NCBI GenBank assembly: GCA_028673005.1
Contig: CM054113.1
Coordinates: 36,150,117 to 36,214,116, forward strand
Source: Tanypteryx hageni
Taxonomy: Eukaryota; Arthropoda; Insecta; Odonata; Petaluridae
Length of the DNA stretch: 64,000 nucleotides
Direction: 5' to 3'
Position numbers and translations under genes: made by a program. Shown one piece after another: positions 1 through 11,589 of the stretch (position 1 is the first letter of the stretch; every line of letters starts with the position of its first letter). A model generated the notes under the pieces. That model worked only from the letters and a program-made list of their open reading frames with translations, was not told the DNA's origin and made no database searches.

Positions 1-293
1 TACCTAATAAAACTTTACATGGAACGTATATAATTATATAGATGTAATGTATAATGTATTCTAGGTTGTGCGTGCATGTCTGGTACACTTAAGCATAAAA
101 TTTACGAAAATACTTTTTTTGCCAAAAAATGGAAAATTTCGTGGGGTCGGCTTAAATCCGGGGTCGGCTTCTATTCGGGCAGATACGGTAATCCCGAAGG
201 GGAAGAGTAGCTGCCACTTGTATCATTCCTTCAGAAAATTGGTGATACTTTTCTAATAGTTCTTCAAAATAAATGGTTTATATCAGGGCCGGT
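1..293. other. No gene seen; repeat-like left edge
   Basis: I see no coding region. A GGGGTCGGCTT motif occurs twice around 145-172, which looks like part of a dispersed repeat, but no ends are visible. Confidence 0.4.
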
Positions 294-482
294 CCTAGAC
301 AATTGGTGGCTCCAGGCAAATTCATTTGATGGCACCCTATAACATTATTAAATACTCAGTATTGTGACACATAACTGTTAATTGATACAAATTAAAATTG
401 GTGGAATAAAGTGATCCAAAGATCCTATGCAGACAGGCATAAGCTGTAAAGTTGGGAATAATTTTGAAACGAGAAAAAAGTC

Positions 483-553
483 TGCTATGACCGGGAATCA
501 AACCCGGGTCTTCCACTTGCCGGGCGGATATTCTACCATTGAACTATCGTAGC
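483..553 (-). tRNA. tRNA-like sequence (pseudogene or SINE head)
   Basis: A 71-base cloverleaf can be drawn on the minus strand. The acceptor stem is 7 bp with one C-A mismatch, the D arm is GTTC/GAAT, the anticodon stem is TCCGC/GTGGA, and the T arm CCGGG-TTTGATT-CCCGG is perfect. The D and T arms resemble tRNA-Gly, but the anticodon loop CCGGCAA would read GGC (Ala) and position 33 is C instead of the near-universal T. That suggests a pseudogene or tRNA-derived repeat. No CCA is expected in a eukaryotic gene. Confidence 0.5.
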
Positions 554-1130
554 AGATCATTTTTCTCGTTTCTGAACGCGGATGTTTTCTTGGATGGGAC
601 GGAACTAGCCAAGCTAGTATCAAACTGCCCCAACGGATGTCCTCAAATAGATACACCGAAGAAAACTCCTCCCTCTCAAACGGTGAGATTGCAAACTCCA
701 AAAAACGATTTAGGAATAGATGACTTGGCCATGTCACCGGCTATTAGATTTAAATTGTGGCATCTAGAGGGCATAAAGAGACTGGGCCATCCTTAGACAA
801 AAGTGTCAGTGAAAAGATTTGCCACGATCACACATCGGGCAAAACTACTTAAACACAAAACAGGATTAATACCCATGGAGACAAAGACTAAGCACTAACC
901 TCTTCAAGCCAAATATGTTTTTTGCCACCCGGCACAAACGCATTGGGTCTATTATCATGCGAGCGAAATTCTTGCAGCAGAAAGGCAGAGACACAGCTAG
1001 GTGTCAAACACCGGATAACTGTATGGTACGAATGTATTTAACTGTGACCAATCACAGAGACCTCTCTCTTCTGCACTGTAGAAGTATTCCATAGCAAATT
1101 TGTGTCACACCATTCACCCAATGTCTTTTT

Positions 1131-2106
1131 AGTGCTTTTCGTCAATGCTGAAAAGCACTATTCACTTCGTGATATCCGTCCGTCAGTCCGTACGCATATA
1201 TCAGTGAAGAATTGGCACAACCGATTTCAACCAAATTTGGTACATAGAATTTTCATATAAATACATGACCAAAATGACATATTTCGACCGAATCGACTCA
1301 GCAGGGGTGCCAAAATTGCAAAATTAACCTTTTCAGTAATTATAAATTTGGAAGGAATTTGCAGAACCGATTTCAACGAAATTTTGTATAAAGGTGTACA
1401 ACATAAAAAAATAAAATCAAGATGTTTAGCATAGATATCGAAACCAGAGCTGCCACAATACAAATAATAAAAAAATTTCTTTTTTATAAGTATTTGTGAT
1501 GAATTGTCCACATCAATTTTAACCAAATTTAATATTTATAATGTACACATATATAAAAAACCATAATAGCATATTCAGACAGGATCCACCTAACGGGTTC
1601 CACAATTACAAATTAAACTCTTTCAGTAATTATGGATTTGGAAGGAATTGGCTGAATGGATTTCAATTAAATTTTGTATATTAGATTTGTACAACATACC
1701 ACAATAAAATTAAGATGTATAAATGGGAGCTAATGAGCAGGGCAACCACAGCAAAAAGTAAAATAATAATTCTTTTATGCGTATTTATAAAAAAATGACC
1801 ACATGGATTTTAACCAAATATTGCATATATAATCGTCATATTTCAACTGTGTCGACTAGACAGGGCTACCACAATATCAAGGTTAGAATTTTTCTGTAAC
1901 TATTAATTTTGAAGGTATTGTCTGAGCCGATTCCAAAACAAATTTTGTTTGTAGGGCGAGTATAGAATGGAAAAACGAAATATACAATATAAGGAAAAAA
2001 GTAATTTTCTGATTTTAAAGTAAATGCATTAGTATACTATTATACTATAGCGAATATCACGAAAAGCGTTTCTGTACCACGGAAAACCTGTGTGCATCCC
2101 TACTTG
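1131..2106. mobile_element. Helentron-like non-autonomous repeat, copy 1
   Basis: This ~976 bp segment is homologous over its whole length to 28257-29280. One end is a hairpin, AGTGCTTTTC / GAAAAGCACT; the other ends CCCTACTTG shortly after a GAAAAGC-type motif related to the hairpin arm. Inside are about three ~280 bp subrepeats (for example near 1332, 1621 and 1891). A hairpin at one end, a matching short motif near the other and internal minisatellites fit Helentron-associated (HINE) elements. No protein is encoded. Confidence 0.45.
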
Positions 2107-2982
2107 GGAACCATTTCTCTGTAATGAGAGCTTTCTCCAGAGACAACCTCTGGATTTATGCCATTTCTCCTTCGTTGACACTCCATCGCTTTTTTGGAAA
2201 AACGAAGTGCATTTCCAGTCTCTCCCATCTCCACATCACTTTACCCAGATTCAACAACATTTCTGAGAAGGCACAGATCACTGCCATCGCTCTATTCGCT
2301 ATTTTCAGACACCAGACATACGTTTAACTATCGATAGTGTTGTACTGGTCACTCCCACGCAGCAAGAGACCCATGGCCAAAGGGAGCTCTATACATTTTC
2401 CAGCAGTACACTATCACTAAACGATATAATTGTATTTCTATTTAATCTTCTAACTGCATCTGGGAAAAATTATGAAACGTATCTGGCCAACACTCATGAA
2501 ATTTTCCCCCGAGTTTTTATACAATGCATAATGTACAATTCAGCGGCCACAGGTAACCACCCAGCTCACCCTCCCTTAAGACCGGCTTTGGTTCCTATAA
2601 GACCCTGGGTCCTAAATATATAGCTCTAGCAATAGATCCCAAGGGCCATATGCCTTAAAATCCATTGTCTGGACAACAGACGTCGTCCATTTTTTTTTTA
2701 AGTTCTTCCCCCGTAGCATTAAAAATTAGTTATACACTTGCATCAAGTAACTTAGTTGACACCATTTCGTTTAGAACTGTTGATTCCACTCAGTTTTCAC
2801 TATCCACCTGGGTCAAAGGATCGAAGTCATTCTGCCCTGATCGACCCGTGTAACAACCGAGACGACGGCTACCATCTCAGCCATACATGGAAAAGATTCC
2901 TAGCATCCAACAACATATCAACGGCATAATAACATGACATAACAAGTATGGAATGGTGTACTCCATGTCTCTTTGAGATCGA

Positions 2983-3835
2983 CAAATTTTAGTAAAATTC
3001 CCCAATACCAAATTTCATCAAAATACGTCCTGCGGTTCCCGAGTTGAAACGTGCATTGAAAGCTACATGTATCTTGTCATGTAAAGTGGTCGTAATTATC
3101 GTCCGATTTAACCAACCTTGGAATCGGTCAACAAATTTTAGTAAAACTCCCCAATACCAGATTTCATCAAAATACGTCCAGTGGTTCCCGAGTTGAAAAA
3201 TAAGGACGTTGTAAAATACATGTAGGTCTTCATGTAAAGTGGTCGCTATTTCAGTCCGATTATAACCAAAATTAGAATCGGTCGACCAATTTTAGTAAAA
3301 CATTCCAATACCAAATTTCATTGAAATACGTCCAGCGGTCGCCGAGTTGAAATAGAAGAACATTTAAAGCTACATGAAGGTCTTCATGTAAAGTTGTCGT
3401 TATTGTAGTCCGATTTTAACCAAAATTGGAATCGGCCGACAAATTTTAGTAAAACTCCCATACCAAATTTCATTAAAATATGTCCAGCGGTTTTTAATTG
3501 ATATTATTTTGGAATGAACTAAAGAACATCGAAAAACGTATAATTACGTAAATATGATAATTTCCCTTTCTTTAAATTTATCGTAAACCTTAAGTTTTAC
3601 AGGAAAAATTATTTGACAAAAAATGTGTATATAATTATTTTATTGAACTTTTGTTCGCTCAGATGAATATTTAACTAGATGCGAAATACGTTGTAAAATA
3701 CATGTAGGTCTTCATGTAAAGTGGTCGTTATCATGGTCCGATTTTAACCAAAATTGGAATCGGTCGATAAATTTGAGCAAAACTCCTAAATACCAAATTT
3801 CAACTAAGTACATCCAGCGGTTCCCGAGTTTAAAC
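2983..3835. repeat. Tandem array of ~150 bp units
   Basis: Four direct units carry the phrase CAAATTTTAGTAAAA or a close variant at 2983, 3132, 3286 and 3440, so the period is 149-154 bp. A fifth diverged unit lies at about 3700-3835 after an unrelated ~200 bp interruption. The array is followed by ATGCGGAC-type sequence and a small hairpin ending near AAAGAACGC at 3899-3907. A related tail occurs near 13850-13950, so this is probably the minisatellite core of a dispersed non-autonomous element. Confidence 0.7.
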
Positions 3836-4143
3836 ATGCGGACGACGCACGAACGGAAACGACCTCCCCTATATACGTGTACTTCTTGCACTTCGTGCAA
3901 AGAACGCATAATAACGATTATACACACAACGTGAAAGTAACTATCTTTATGTATATTGATAGTTAAATGATCAAATATGCACTAAAGACAAATTTTTAAT
4001 CAATGGGTAATTCGCCAGGGCTCCAACAGTTCTCATAACGTCCATGGCTCTCATACAGAAAGAGCTCTTGGTCGTAATTACCTTGGAATAAAACGGAGAG
4101 AAATGATTGGTCTGAATTTGAAATTCAACTTAAATTGAAACTC

Positions 4144-4362
4144 AAGAACAAGCATTTAAAAAATACTTGCCTCGGGTATCTCCGATACCCACAACAAGAT
4201 TTAAAGAAAACAGATTAGATAGATTCTTTTAGAATATATTTTCGGTGAATGGCCGCTGAAGACGATTGCTTTGTAGACGAAATGCGCATCTGGTTTGTTT
4301 ATAACCTTGCTGCGGCTACTGGAGATACCTGAGGAAAGTATTTTTTTAAAACTTGTTCTTGT
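4144..4362. repeat. Foldback repeat with hammerhead-like core
   Basis: Arms at 4144-4187 and 4317-4362 are inverted copies with a few mismatches. Between them CTGAAGA (4256-4262) is followed after 16 bases by GAAA (4279-4282), the two conserved boxes of a hammerhead ribozyme. The stem II here is poor, so activity is doubtful. The same arrangement occurs at 8543-8806. Penelope-like elements are known to carry hammerhead motifs. Confidence 0.4.
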
Positions 4363-4605
4363 TGAATTCAATTGAAACAGCCTTTTTGATATCCATTCTA
4401 CATCTTTATTCTATCATAAAAAATAAATGAAAAATATTAAGAGGGCCATTTTGTCACATAATTTAGGGCAAGTGTTTGACATTTTGTTACGGTGTGTTGC
4501 AAGGAGAGGGATCTTACGATTTCAAATATCACGTTACATAATTTGCGAATGATATCACGCATGATTCGCATCACTGGCGCGTTTAACTTATCCCAATGTC
4601 AATAG

Positions 4606-4746
4606 GTGTCGTCCGTGACATCCAACACCGACTCTCTGCTACGTCACTGCCCTTGGATGAGTCCCCACAGCCTGGATTGGATCCACCAGGCACCCGCTAT
4701 CGGACTTTTGTGTGTCAACTCCGTCTTCCTTGTCATGATAATGTGG
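4606..4746 (+). CDS. DH44/CRF-type GPCR exon: ECL2 to TM5
   Basis: This exon of a class B1 peptide-hormone receptor encodes 47 residues: the end of extracellular loop 2 with the conserved Cys (HCPWMSPHSLDW, residues 14-25) and TM5 (about residues 29-47). DH44 receptors are CRF-receptor relatives that couple mainly to cAMP and control fluid secretion in arthropods. An in-frame TAG at 4603-4605 forms part of the acceptor ...AATAG, so the exon must start at 4606. The donor GTGAGT starts at 4747 (phase 0). It joins in frame to 5546. The upstream exons for the N-terminal domain and TM1-4 lie outside the window. Recognition of the DH44 group is from remembered family motifs, not a search. Confidence 0.85.
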
Positions 4747-5545
4747 GTGAGTATAATTATATACGGCTTCAAACCGGAAAAAAATAGCATGACTAATCGA
4801 GGAGAACCCGCATTCATTTGCACCTACGGTAGGAATGTCGTGTAAAAGGAATTCTATGTTCAAATTCAAACTAAAAGATTCAGAGAACCATAAATCTTTC
4901 GAAAAAAACTAGTATATCAGAAAAAAGCATCAATGTGAAAATTAAATAAGTCTATCAGCATTCAAATTTAAAATACAGCCCAGACAATACAAAAATATAT
5001 AGCGTAGAGCACAAAAAAATTGTACTGGGTCCAAGAAGTTCTTTTGGAAATATTAAACTCCTATCTCGGATCATTTGTTCGTTTAAAAGTATCTGATTAT
5101 CCTTATTGGACTTCATATTCATCCGACAATTGGAAAATAACTTATTCTAAATTGCTTAACCTCAATATGTCTATCACCAGCCGAAAATCCTGAAAATCTT
5201 AGCTTCTCATTGCTTCAAAATTTCGTGCACGGACGGCCGGACATAGTGAAAACACAAGTTATTTTTAAAAAGTGTCAAAAAAGATGTTGGATACTATACC
5301 AATTTCTTGTTTTTCTTAGAATTCGATATTTTTAAATATTCAATTTGATGTGCTTTACGTTGCGTCCGCCTCCCTCTCCCAGAATGTGGTGAGTGACCCA
5401 TGGAGATAAAAGATTAAAAACTCCTGGGCTAGCTTTGCCGTACGGATTGTAAAATAATTTTAAAATTTATCAGATAAGATAATATACTGAATATGCCGTC
5501 ACGATTTCAGAGACCACGAATTCCATACTTTCAACTCCACTTCAG

Positions 5546-5731
5546 GTGCTGATCACAAAACTCCGCTCTGCCACGAACGCTGAGACGCAACAATACAGAA
5601 AGGCCACCAAGGCGCTGCTGGTGCTCATTCCTCTCCTCGGCATCACCTATATCCTGGTTATTGCCGGACCAACGCACGGCCTCTCGGCACGGGTTTACGC
5701 ATGCGTCAGGGCACTACTGCTTTCGACTCAA
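5546..5731 (+). CDS. DH44/CRF-type GPCR exon: ICL3, TM6, ECL3
   Basis: Sixty-two codons follow the acceptor CCACTTCAG and end before the donor GTGAGT at 5732; both boundaries are phase 0. The exon starts VLITKLRSA, the intracellular loop 3 signature of CRF/DH44 receptors, continues with ETQQYRKA, then TM6 (about residues 24-42, [18 protein letters not shown]), a short extracellular loop 3 with PTHG, and the first half of TM7 ending LLLSTQ. Intracellular loop 3 and TM6 form much of the G-protein contact in class B receptors. The frame is open and shows no damage. The next exon is 29.8 kb away across an intron full of transposons. Confidence 0.92.
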
Positions 5732-5760
5732 GTGAGTATCCAATAAACCAAACCTTAGAG

Positions 5761-6238
5761 CAGGAGTCGTCAACCTATGGCGCTCGCGTCAAAAGCCAAA
5801 AGTTGGCATACGAAGAGATTTTACATGGCACGATATTTCAGAGAAAATTGCGAAAATTATGTATTTTACATTTAGTTTAAATGTATTTCGTCCTGTAATG
5901 ATCAAGTATTATATTCAGACAGTGCTGGAACTAGGACGGGGCAGGCGGGGCATCTGCCCCGGGCACAACTAAGTAAGGGGCGCAAAAAATCCAAATAGTA
6001 ACTAAACGAATGATAATTTATTGAATGGGGGGGCGCATATTTACTAGTTTGCCTAGTTTGCCCCGGGCGCTAAAATTTTTAGTTCCGGTGCTGTATTCAG
6101 GATGCCTTATAGTATAATAATGTTTTCGTAAGCGTTCACCGTTGTAATTCTACTTTTATTGAAAAAGTAAATTTAATAGAGGGTCACATTATGAATATTG
6201 ATAAAGAGTGGCGCACAACAGTTAACGGCCAATCCCTG
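5761..6238. mobile_element. hAT MITE, host of a nested hAT MITE
   Basis: The left end CAGGAGTCGTCAACC and the reverse complement of the right end CAGGGATTGGCCGTTAAC are imperfect inverted repeats. The flanks CCTTAGAG (5753-5760) and CGTTAGAG (6239-6246) match in 7 of 8 positions, as expected for hAT. No coding capacity is seen. A second, younger hAT MITE sits inside at 5920-6093. The element lies just after the second receptor exon. Confidence 0.65.
5920..6093. mobile_element. hAT MITE nested in 5761-6238
   Basis: The 174 bp element has the ends CAGTGCTGGAACTA and, reverse complemented, CAGCACCGGAACTA. The flanks TATTCAGA (5912-5919) and TATTCAGG (6094-6101) match in 7 of 8. GC-rich palindromes (TGCCCCGGGC) lie just inside both ends. 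Confidence 0.75.
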
Positions 6239-6246
6239 CGTTAGAG

Positions 6247-6999
6247 GAAGTTTTACAGCTGGCATCTAGATCTGAAGCAAATTCATCGAGGTCCATACAA
6301 ATCAACAATCACATGGAGCTCTTTAATTGGAGTATTTTTATTAAAATCTAAAAAGTAGCGTGATTTTTATCCCACAAAAGAAATAATTTATTTGAGCCCA
6401 TTTTTCACACATAATACAAAAATTAAATGTAATAATACAAATATTACTGCTACAAAAATTTATAAAACTTTTGGTGGGCTAACAAAAATTTCGGATAAGG
6501 TTAATACACTAAGTTTTGAATGAATTTGTTTTAAGGTAATCGAACAAAAACCTGATACACTCCAGTTTTTCGACGTTTTCGTTAATTTTTTCCCCTTTAC
6601 AAAATTTAAATATTTTTATTTCCTCGCTTACATTCGAGGAATTTTTACGATTTATATCGTGAATTATTCAATCTAAAAGATGTCTTCAAAATAAATAAAT
6701 GATAATTACATAGCATCCTCAAAGGAATCGCGTGTAAAGATACCAAAAGGATACAAATTAATATCGATAGATATATAGGCGATAATCTTCCTGTATTGTT
6801 TCCTTCGGGGTATTCTCGTACATTTCAAAAGTATGCAAAATTTTTCTGAAGCGTATCTTTCATAAGCGCGCCGTAGTCGGCGATACTTGACGAACATTTT
6901 ACTTAAGACCCCGAATCCGCGCGCTTACCCAAAACTCGAAGATAACATCAACCACCTTTTTCCATATCTCTGCTTTTCTATGTAATACATTTACGACGC
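6247..6999. other. Intronic stretch, nothing recognised
   Basis: AT-rich intron sequence of the receptor gene. No open frame has codon structure I trust, and I see no repeat ends. Confidence 0.5.
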
Positions 7000-7265
7000 C
7001 TTTAATCTTCCTCCCTCTGTTTTCTTTCAACTCATAAACCCTTCCATCCTCATTTCTGTTTTTCGTCTCTTTCCTTGTCTTGCTATCTCTTTCCTTCCCT
7101 CTTTCTCTCTATCTCTCTCACTAATTTCTCCCTCTCTGAATCACCCCCTTCTACCTCCCCCTTTATCCCTCCTCTCTCCATTACTCTCTCCACTTTACCT
7201 CCATCTTTCTTCCTCTTCCGTTCCCCTTTTTTTTGTTTCCTTGTCCTTATCGCTCTACTTCACAC
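7000..7265 (+). repeat. Pyrimidine-rich low-complexity tract
   Basis: The + strand is almost entirely C and T with few purines. The open frames through it are Ser/Leu/Phe/Pro-rich artefacts. Confidence 0.7.
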
Positions 7266-7982
7266 CCTGATGACTACAGTAAACTTCTTCTGAGCTTCTT
7301 CTCAGAGCATTAATAGTCGAGGGGTTTGAGAAGTGTAGAATTAGGAAAGAGCTCTTATTTGAGGTATAAATTAATAGACTATCTTCGAAGTTGGATACGA
7401 GGCTTATCGGTCAATTTTCATTCATTCGTCATATGAGAATGAAGCCAGTACACAGCCTTATTTAACAAGTATTAATTTGTTCAAAGACAAGTTTACATTA
7501 TTTAATTCGGTAATTTATTTTCTAAGTCTAAAGGTCTAAAGTGATAGTTAATCCATGGAAATTTATTGCACGTAATATATTTTTCGCAAAATAATTACCA
7601 TTCAGTCTTGTTTCTGATTAATAATATTATATATAGTTAATATATAATATATAATATTCTAATGCGTTCCTGAAAACGTGTACGAAAGTCGAACAATAGA
7701 CATGTTATAAGGGGAGTTCTGTTCCCTGAGAGTTTTTTACCCCTGAGTGTTATACAATGTATACATGATTATTAAAAACACATTAAACATTAACCATTAT
7801 CCGTTGATTTAAATGCCCGAGTGTTCCGTTCCGTTCTATCTGCCGAATTTATTCTGGGGTATTTAAAAAATATTTGCTTACATTCTGGAAAAATCGCGTA
7901 TCTATTAAACTATTTGTGATAAAACGTTCAAATAAAACGTATTCTGTAGTTAACATATTGCATAATTATATAATTCTGCTGA
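7266..7982. other. Intronic stretch, nothing recognised
   Basis: AT-rich, including a short TATATA/ATAATA-rich patch near 7625-7660. I see no gene or repeat boundaries. Confidence 0.5.
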
Positions 7983-8267
7983 TTAGAGGAAAGAAACATG
8001 TCGAAATATAGTATTGGTATTCAAATTTAGATCAATACAATAAAATGCAAATTCACTCCACTCGGCCCGGCAGTAAAAGGGTGAGCACCGATGTTTCGTC
8101 TTCTCCCTCCATTTAGATGAATCACCACCCCTTGCCGAGACATCTTTCTTAGGCTCTTCCTCGCCATCGCTGCCGCTTTCAGCACTTTCTTCTTCGTATG
8201 TGTCTGAATCGGAATCGAAAATGATTTCCTTTATCTCTTCACGTGTCATTTTACGCTTAGGGGACAT
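7983..8267 (-). pseudogene. Acidic N-terminal fragment, possibly piggyBac-type
   Basis: A 94-residue frame opens with a basic start (MSPKRKMTREEIKE), then FDSDSD and a Glu/Ser/Asp-rich stretch to about residue 40. Acidic, DSDSD-bearing N-termini are common in piggyBac-derived transposases. Nothing of the catalytic domain follows: the last third is AT-driven, and no TTAA-flanked ends were found. It could equally be a host exon or chance. Function unassigned. Confidence 0.3.
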
Positions 8268-8542
8268 TTAAAAATTACGGCTAGTAATAAAAATAACAAA
8301 AACAACAATGAAATAATAGCGAGGAAACAAAAATAGAATTACCAACAAAAATATAAATACATATTACGAAAATACGAATTTTGCGTTATAAAAAGTCTGA
8401 AGAAGCAGAATCATAAAACGTAGTTGTACGAAGAGAAAACAAAAATATAGTGCGAGTCTTTGGGTTGGAGCTGACTCATGGGTCTGTGTTTATTACATCT
8501 CGAGGTCCGAAAAGGGTCCGAAAGCCGAGGGCAACATCTATC

Positions 8543-8806
8543 GAGTAAACACTTTTCAAAAGTTTTTGCGCAGGCTTCCACGATGTTTCCTTATATGACT
8601 CCTATCTTCTTTCGGGTTACAACTGCGTGCGTAGTCTTTTTCTGACAGCAGTTTCGCCGCTATATATAGGGACAGAAAAAATCTGCACGCCACTTCGACC
8701 TGAAGATGCTACCTGGAATGGCAGCGAAACTGTCGTCAAAAAATGACTACGCACGCGGTTGTAACCCGAAAGAAGAAAAGATTCACTTTTCAGAAGTGTT
8801 TACTTA
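8543..8806. repeat. Nested foldback repeat with hammerhead-like core
   Basis: Outer arms (8543-8562 and about 8786-8806) and inner arms (8605-8658 and 8720-8780) are inverted copies. CTGAAGA at 8700-8706, a stem-forming GCTACC/GGCAGC with one mismatch, and GAAAC at 8726-8730 follow the order of the hammerhead catalytic core. GAAAC lies in the right inner arm, so the arms could supply a flanking helix, but the base expected before the cleavage site is not canonical. It is probably derived from a Penelope-like element or a related repeat. Confidence 0.45.
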
Positions 8807-8809
8807 TTC

Positions 8810-9080
8810 ACCCCCGACCAAAAGTTTTAGGCCATGGGCTTAGGGATGTTAGAAAGATATGAAATATTTTCTTATCCCCCTAATCACCTGACTCTACGAC
8901 AAGTACGACCTCTGTAGGAATTTTCGGACCCAGCGGACCAATATTGGCCCGTTTGTTAGAGAGCGGGTATATTTGCCGTGCCAATTTTGCCAATATTATA
9001 AAATAATAATGGCAAAATTAGCCCTGGCCCTCAATGAACAACTGCGAGCCCCCTAACATCCATCGCTTAAATGCAGCCCG
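8810..9080. other. No gene seen; possible hAT-related sequence
   Basis: The sequence leads up to a hAT-like right end at 9083-9107. No coding region and no matching left end are seen. Confidence 0.35.
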
Positions 9081-9082
9081 GA

Positions 9083-9107
9083 TACCATTTCGAGTTTGAC
9101 ATGCCTG
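9083..9107. mobile_element. Isolated hAT-type right terminus
   Basis: CGAGTTTGACATGCCTG reads in reverse complement as CAGGCATGTCAAACTCG, a typical hAT MITE end. The following octamer is GCCTACAA, but no matching left end with that octamer was found, so the element is truncated or the partner is decayed. Confidence 0.3.
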
Positions 9108-9681
9108 GCCTACAACATATATGTAGTAAGTTAAAGGAAACGGATTATCCAAGACTAAGAAATGAACTTAAATATGCTTATCTAACTTAGGTATACAGAC
9201 GATTTTTTAACTGAAACAAGATGCCTACTTTCATTTAATCATTTATTTAATAATTATATTGGCTTGAATAGCTTTAAAGTCATCGCGGATATGTAGCTCT
9301 TTGTGTTCCCAAATTTCATAATTTAGCGTTTTAAAATATTACAAATACATTCGAACGGAATATTAAATTGATCACGCGTATTTGTGCGGTAAAAATAACG
9401 TGTGTACGTATTAGAATATACTGAATCTGAGTGCAACAATAGTTGTTGCTATGGCAACACTTTCGTAATGAGTGATAAAAGCTGCAAAATCGCCAGTATT
9501 TACGCGAAATTCTAAGAAATACAATCGATAGGCAAAATTCTACGATAAAAATTGGAATCTTCATTTCTTTCCTCAGAGAATAGTACAAAACTTGCTATTA
9601 CAATTCTAAGATATTTTAATGTGCAAGAAAAAATTACCCTGCAAGATGGATTTCAGATTTCCCATATAAATCAAATGGGAA

Positions 9682-9735
9682 GGATAGTTCCTGGAATCGA
9701 ACCTGAGACTTCAATCTTCTCATCAAAAACTATCC
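9682..9735 (-). repeat. tRNA-like relic with B-box, SINE-type
   Basis: On the minus strand a perfect 7 bp acceptor-like pair (GGATAGT/ACTATCC) encloses a B-box GGTTCGATTCC. There is no recognisable D arm, and only 54 bases separate the ends. This fits a decayed tRNA-derived repeat rather than a functional tRNA. A run of GGACGGACAGACATACAGAC-type sequence follows at about 9815. Confidence 0.35.
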
Positions 9736-9899
9736 TCGGGAGCTCGGCCTACGTAGCAAGAGATTTCCACCAAGTTTCACGAAAATCGGACTATTGGTTC
9801 AAAAGTTAACAGGGGGGACGGACAGACATACAGACGGACAGGCACACAACGACAAAACTATAAGCCTATTTCCATTCTGGAAAGTATGCTAAAAATGGA

Positions 9900-10770
9900 T
9901 AATTTATGACATAGGAATGGACGTGGACGTAAAGATTACTACTGCTGATTTCCAGTGAGGCATTAAAAAAAATATTTTCTATTGATTTATTAATTAACAC
10001 TGATTATAAAATAAATCATAAATTCAATATTTCTTTGATATTGCTTCTGATATATCGTTTTGCAGTGCTTAGGCGATAAACTAAGCCATTAATATTTCTC
10101 TTGACATGATAACGTGAATTGTAAAAAACGCATTTGGAAACTCGGTGTACTCTGACATGGAGTAAAACTTTCCACTCTTTTCTTTGTATTAGAGATACTC
10201 CAAAATAAATTACTTCGAAAATGTTTTCAAAATAATATAAATTTAGATTACACGGCGATTGCAATATATTTTTCAAAATTTTCTCGAAGATAAAATTTTT
10301 TCCTGCCCTTCATTTTTTCATAAACGAGACCTCAAATCTAACCTTTAAAATCGATTTTGAGATTATTTTTAACCTGTCAGGGCTAAAGAGCATTTTAAAC
10401 TTTCACATTGCGAAAATACGACTTTAAAAAAAATAACCATGAATATCGGTTCAAAACCCATAATTACTTTTTCTCGTATGCGTGCAAGGTTAATAAAAAT
10501 GAAACGGCACAAGAAACAAAAGAAAATCGCTTTGGGAAAAATCACCGCCGCTGCCTATTTTTTCTCCACTACGTTCCATATTCTTTTCAGCCTGGGAATA
10601 TATATATCCTAACTACCACAACATGAATCATCAATCACGGTGACAAACAGAGACAATATGTTCAACAGGGTTAATTGATTGAGGAGAAATATTAGCTGGG
10701 TGATAATTTTGTGTACGTCGTTTAATACAAGCGACGAAAAAATAAAGAGAAAACACGCTAGGAAAAATTG
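9900..10770. other. Intronic stretch, nothing recognised
   Basis: AT-rich. The open frames here are Lys/Asn/Phe/Ile-rich and lack family motifs. Confidence 0.5.
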
Positions 10771-10779
10771 AGATTCACC

Positions 10780-11060
10780 CGGATGTGTCAGGAGAGAAAG
10801 GAAGAGACGTAAAGGTGCTAGGAGGGAGCTGAAAAACGAGAGAGAGAGAGGGAGAGAGAGAGGGGGGGGGGAATATTGATTCAAATTTATCCCTTGCTGG
10901 GGAAGGAAGGGTGTTAAAAGGTTAAAGCGAAAGAAAAAGAGAATAATGTAACAGACGAAGAGTAAGGGAAGGAGAGGGCGCTCAGAGGAGATGTAATTGA
11001 TGAAGGACGCGAACATCGAGAGAGACAGACAGAACAAAAAATAACAAGAGGATGAAGAAA
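10780..11060 (+). repeat. Purine-rich low-complexity tract
   Basis: The + strand is G/A-rich, including a GAGAGA run and a GGGGGGGGG run around 10840-10870. The long minus-strand frame across it is a Leu/Phe/Ser artefact. Confidence 0.7.
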
Positions 11061-11263
11061 GGTTTAGGAAAAGCAAAAAACCGACGATAAAATAAATGAT
11101 GTGAAGATAATTCGTTGAAAAGTCTTCTAAAAAATTATTAAAAAAATACAATATTGTATGTATTTCTAATCTCCTCAATGTTAACGGACCTTGCAGTAAA
11201 CCCGCCAATGCAATAGATACAAAGTCACAATTGAATTGGCAATGTTGATAATTTTCTCTAAGA

Positions 11264-11535
11264 TAGGGGTGAGCAAAAGATTTGAGAAGCATTATCAGTT
11301 ACAAGTGCTTCTGCATTAGAGTTCACATTGAAAGTTACTTGAGAGACTACAATGGATTCTAATGAAGAAAATCCATTCATTAGGATCACAACTTCGCTAG
11401 AAAAGGTTTTCCGGCTTTAATTTTAAGTACGACATCACCCGAATTACATTTCACTGTACACATTCAAAACGGCTTTGCGGACAGCAAAAAATGCTGTCGC
11501 GAGCCACATGCGGCCCGTAATTTTCCCACACCTGC
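11264..11535. mobile_element. Candidate hAT MITE
   Basis: The left end TAGGGGTGAGCAAAA and reverse complement of the right end CAGGTGTGGGAAAAT match in about 11 of 15. The flanks CTCTAAGA (11256-11263) and CTCTTAAG (11536-11543) agree only with a one-base shift. The GCGGCCCG and GAGCCACATG phrases near the right end are typical of hAT MITEs. Confidence 0.45.
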
Positions 11536-11589
11536 TCTTAAGGTATTAGCACATATCTGACCACCAATACATCTTACTCTGAGAAAATG

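Larger units (their letters stand above)
294..2590. mobile_element. Candidate old, composite hAT-type element
   Basis: The left end reads CAGGGCCGGTCCTAG. The reverse complement of the right end reads CAAAGCCGGTCTTAAG, about 12 of 16 positions matching. The flanking octamers are GTTTATAT (286-293) and GTTCCTAT (2591-2598), 6 of 8 identical. hAT elements make 8 bp duplications and start with CAG. No transposase is visible inside; the interior holds a tRNA-like sequence and a Helentron-like repeat. The divergence makes this weak, and two unrelated ends remain possible. Confidence 0.3.

Noticed and set aside
10609..11292. 227-codon minus-strand open frame
   Set aside because: It spans the purine-rich tract and is Leu/Phe/Ser-rich because of composition; no domain.
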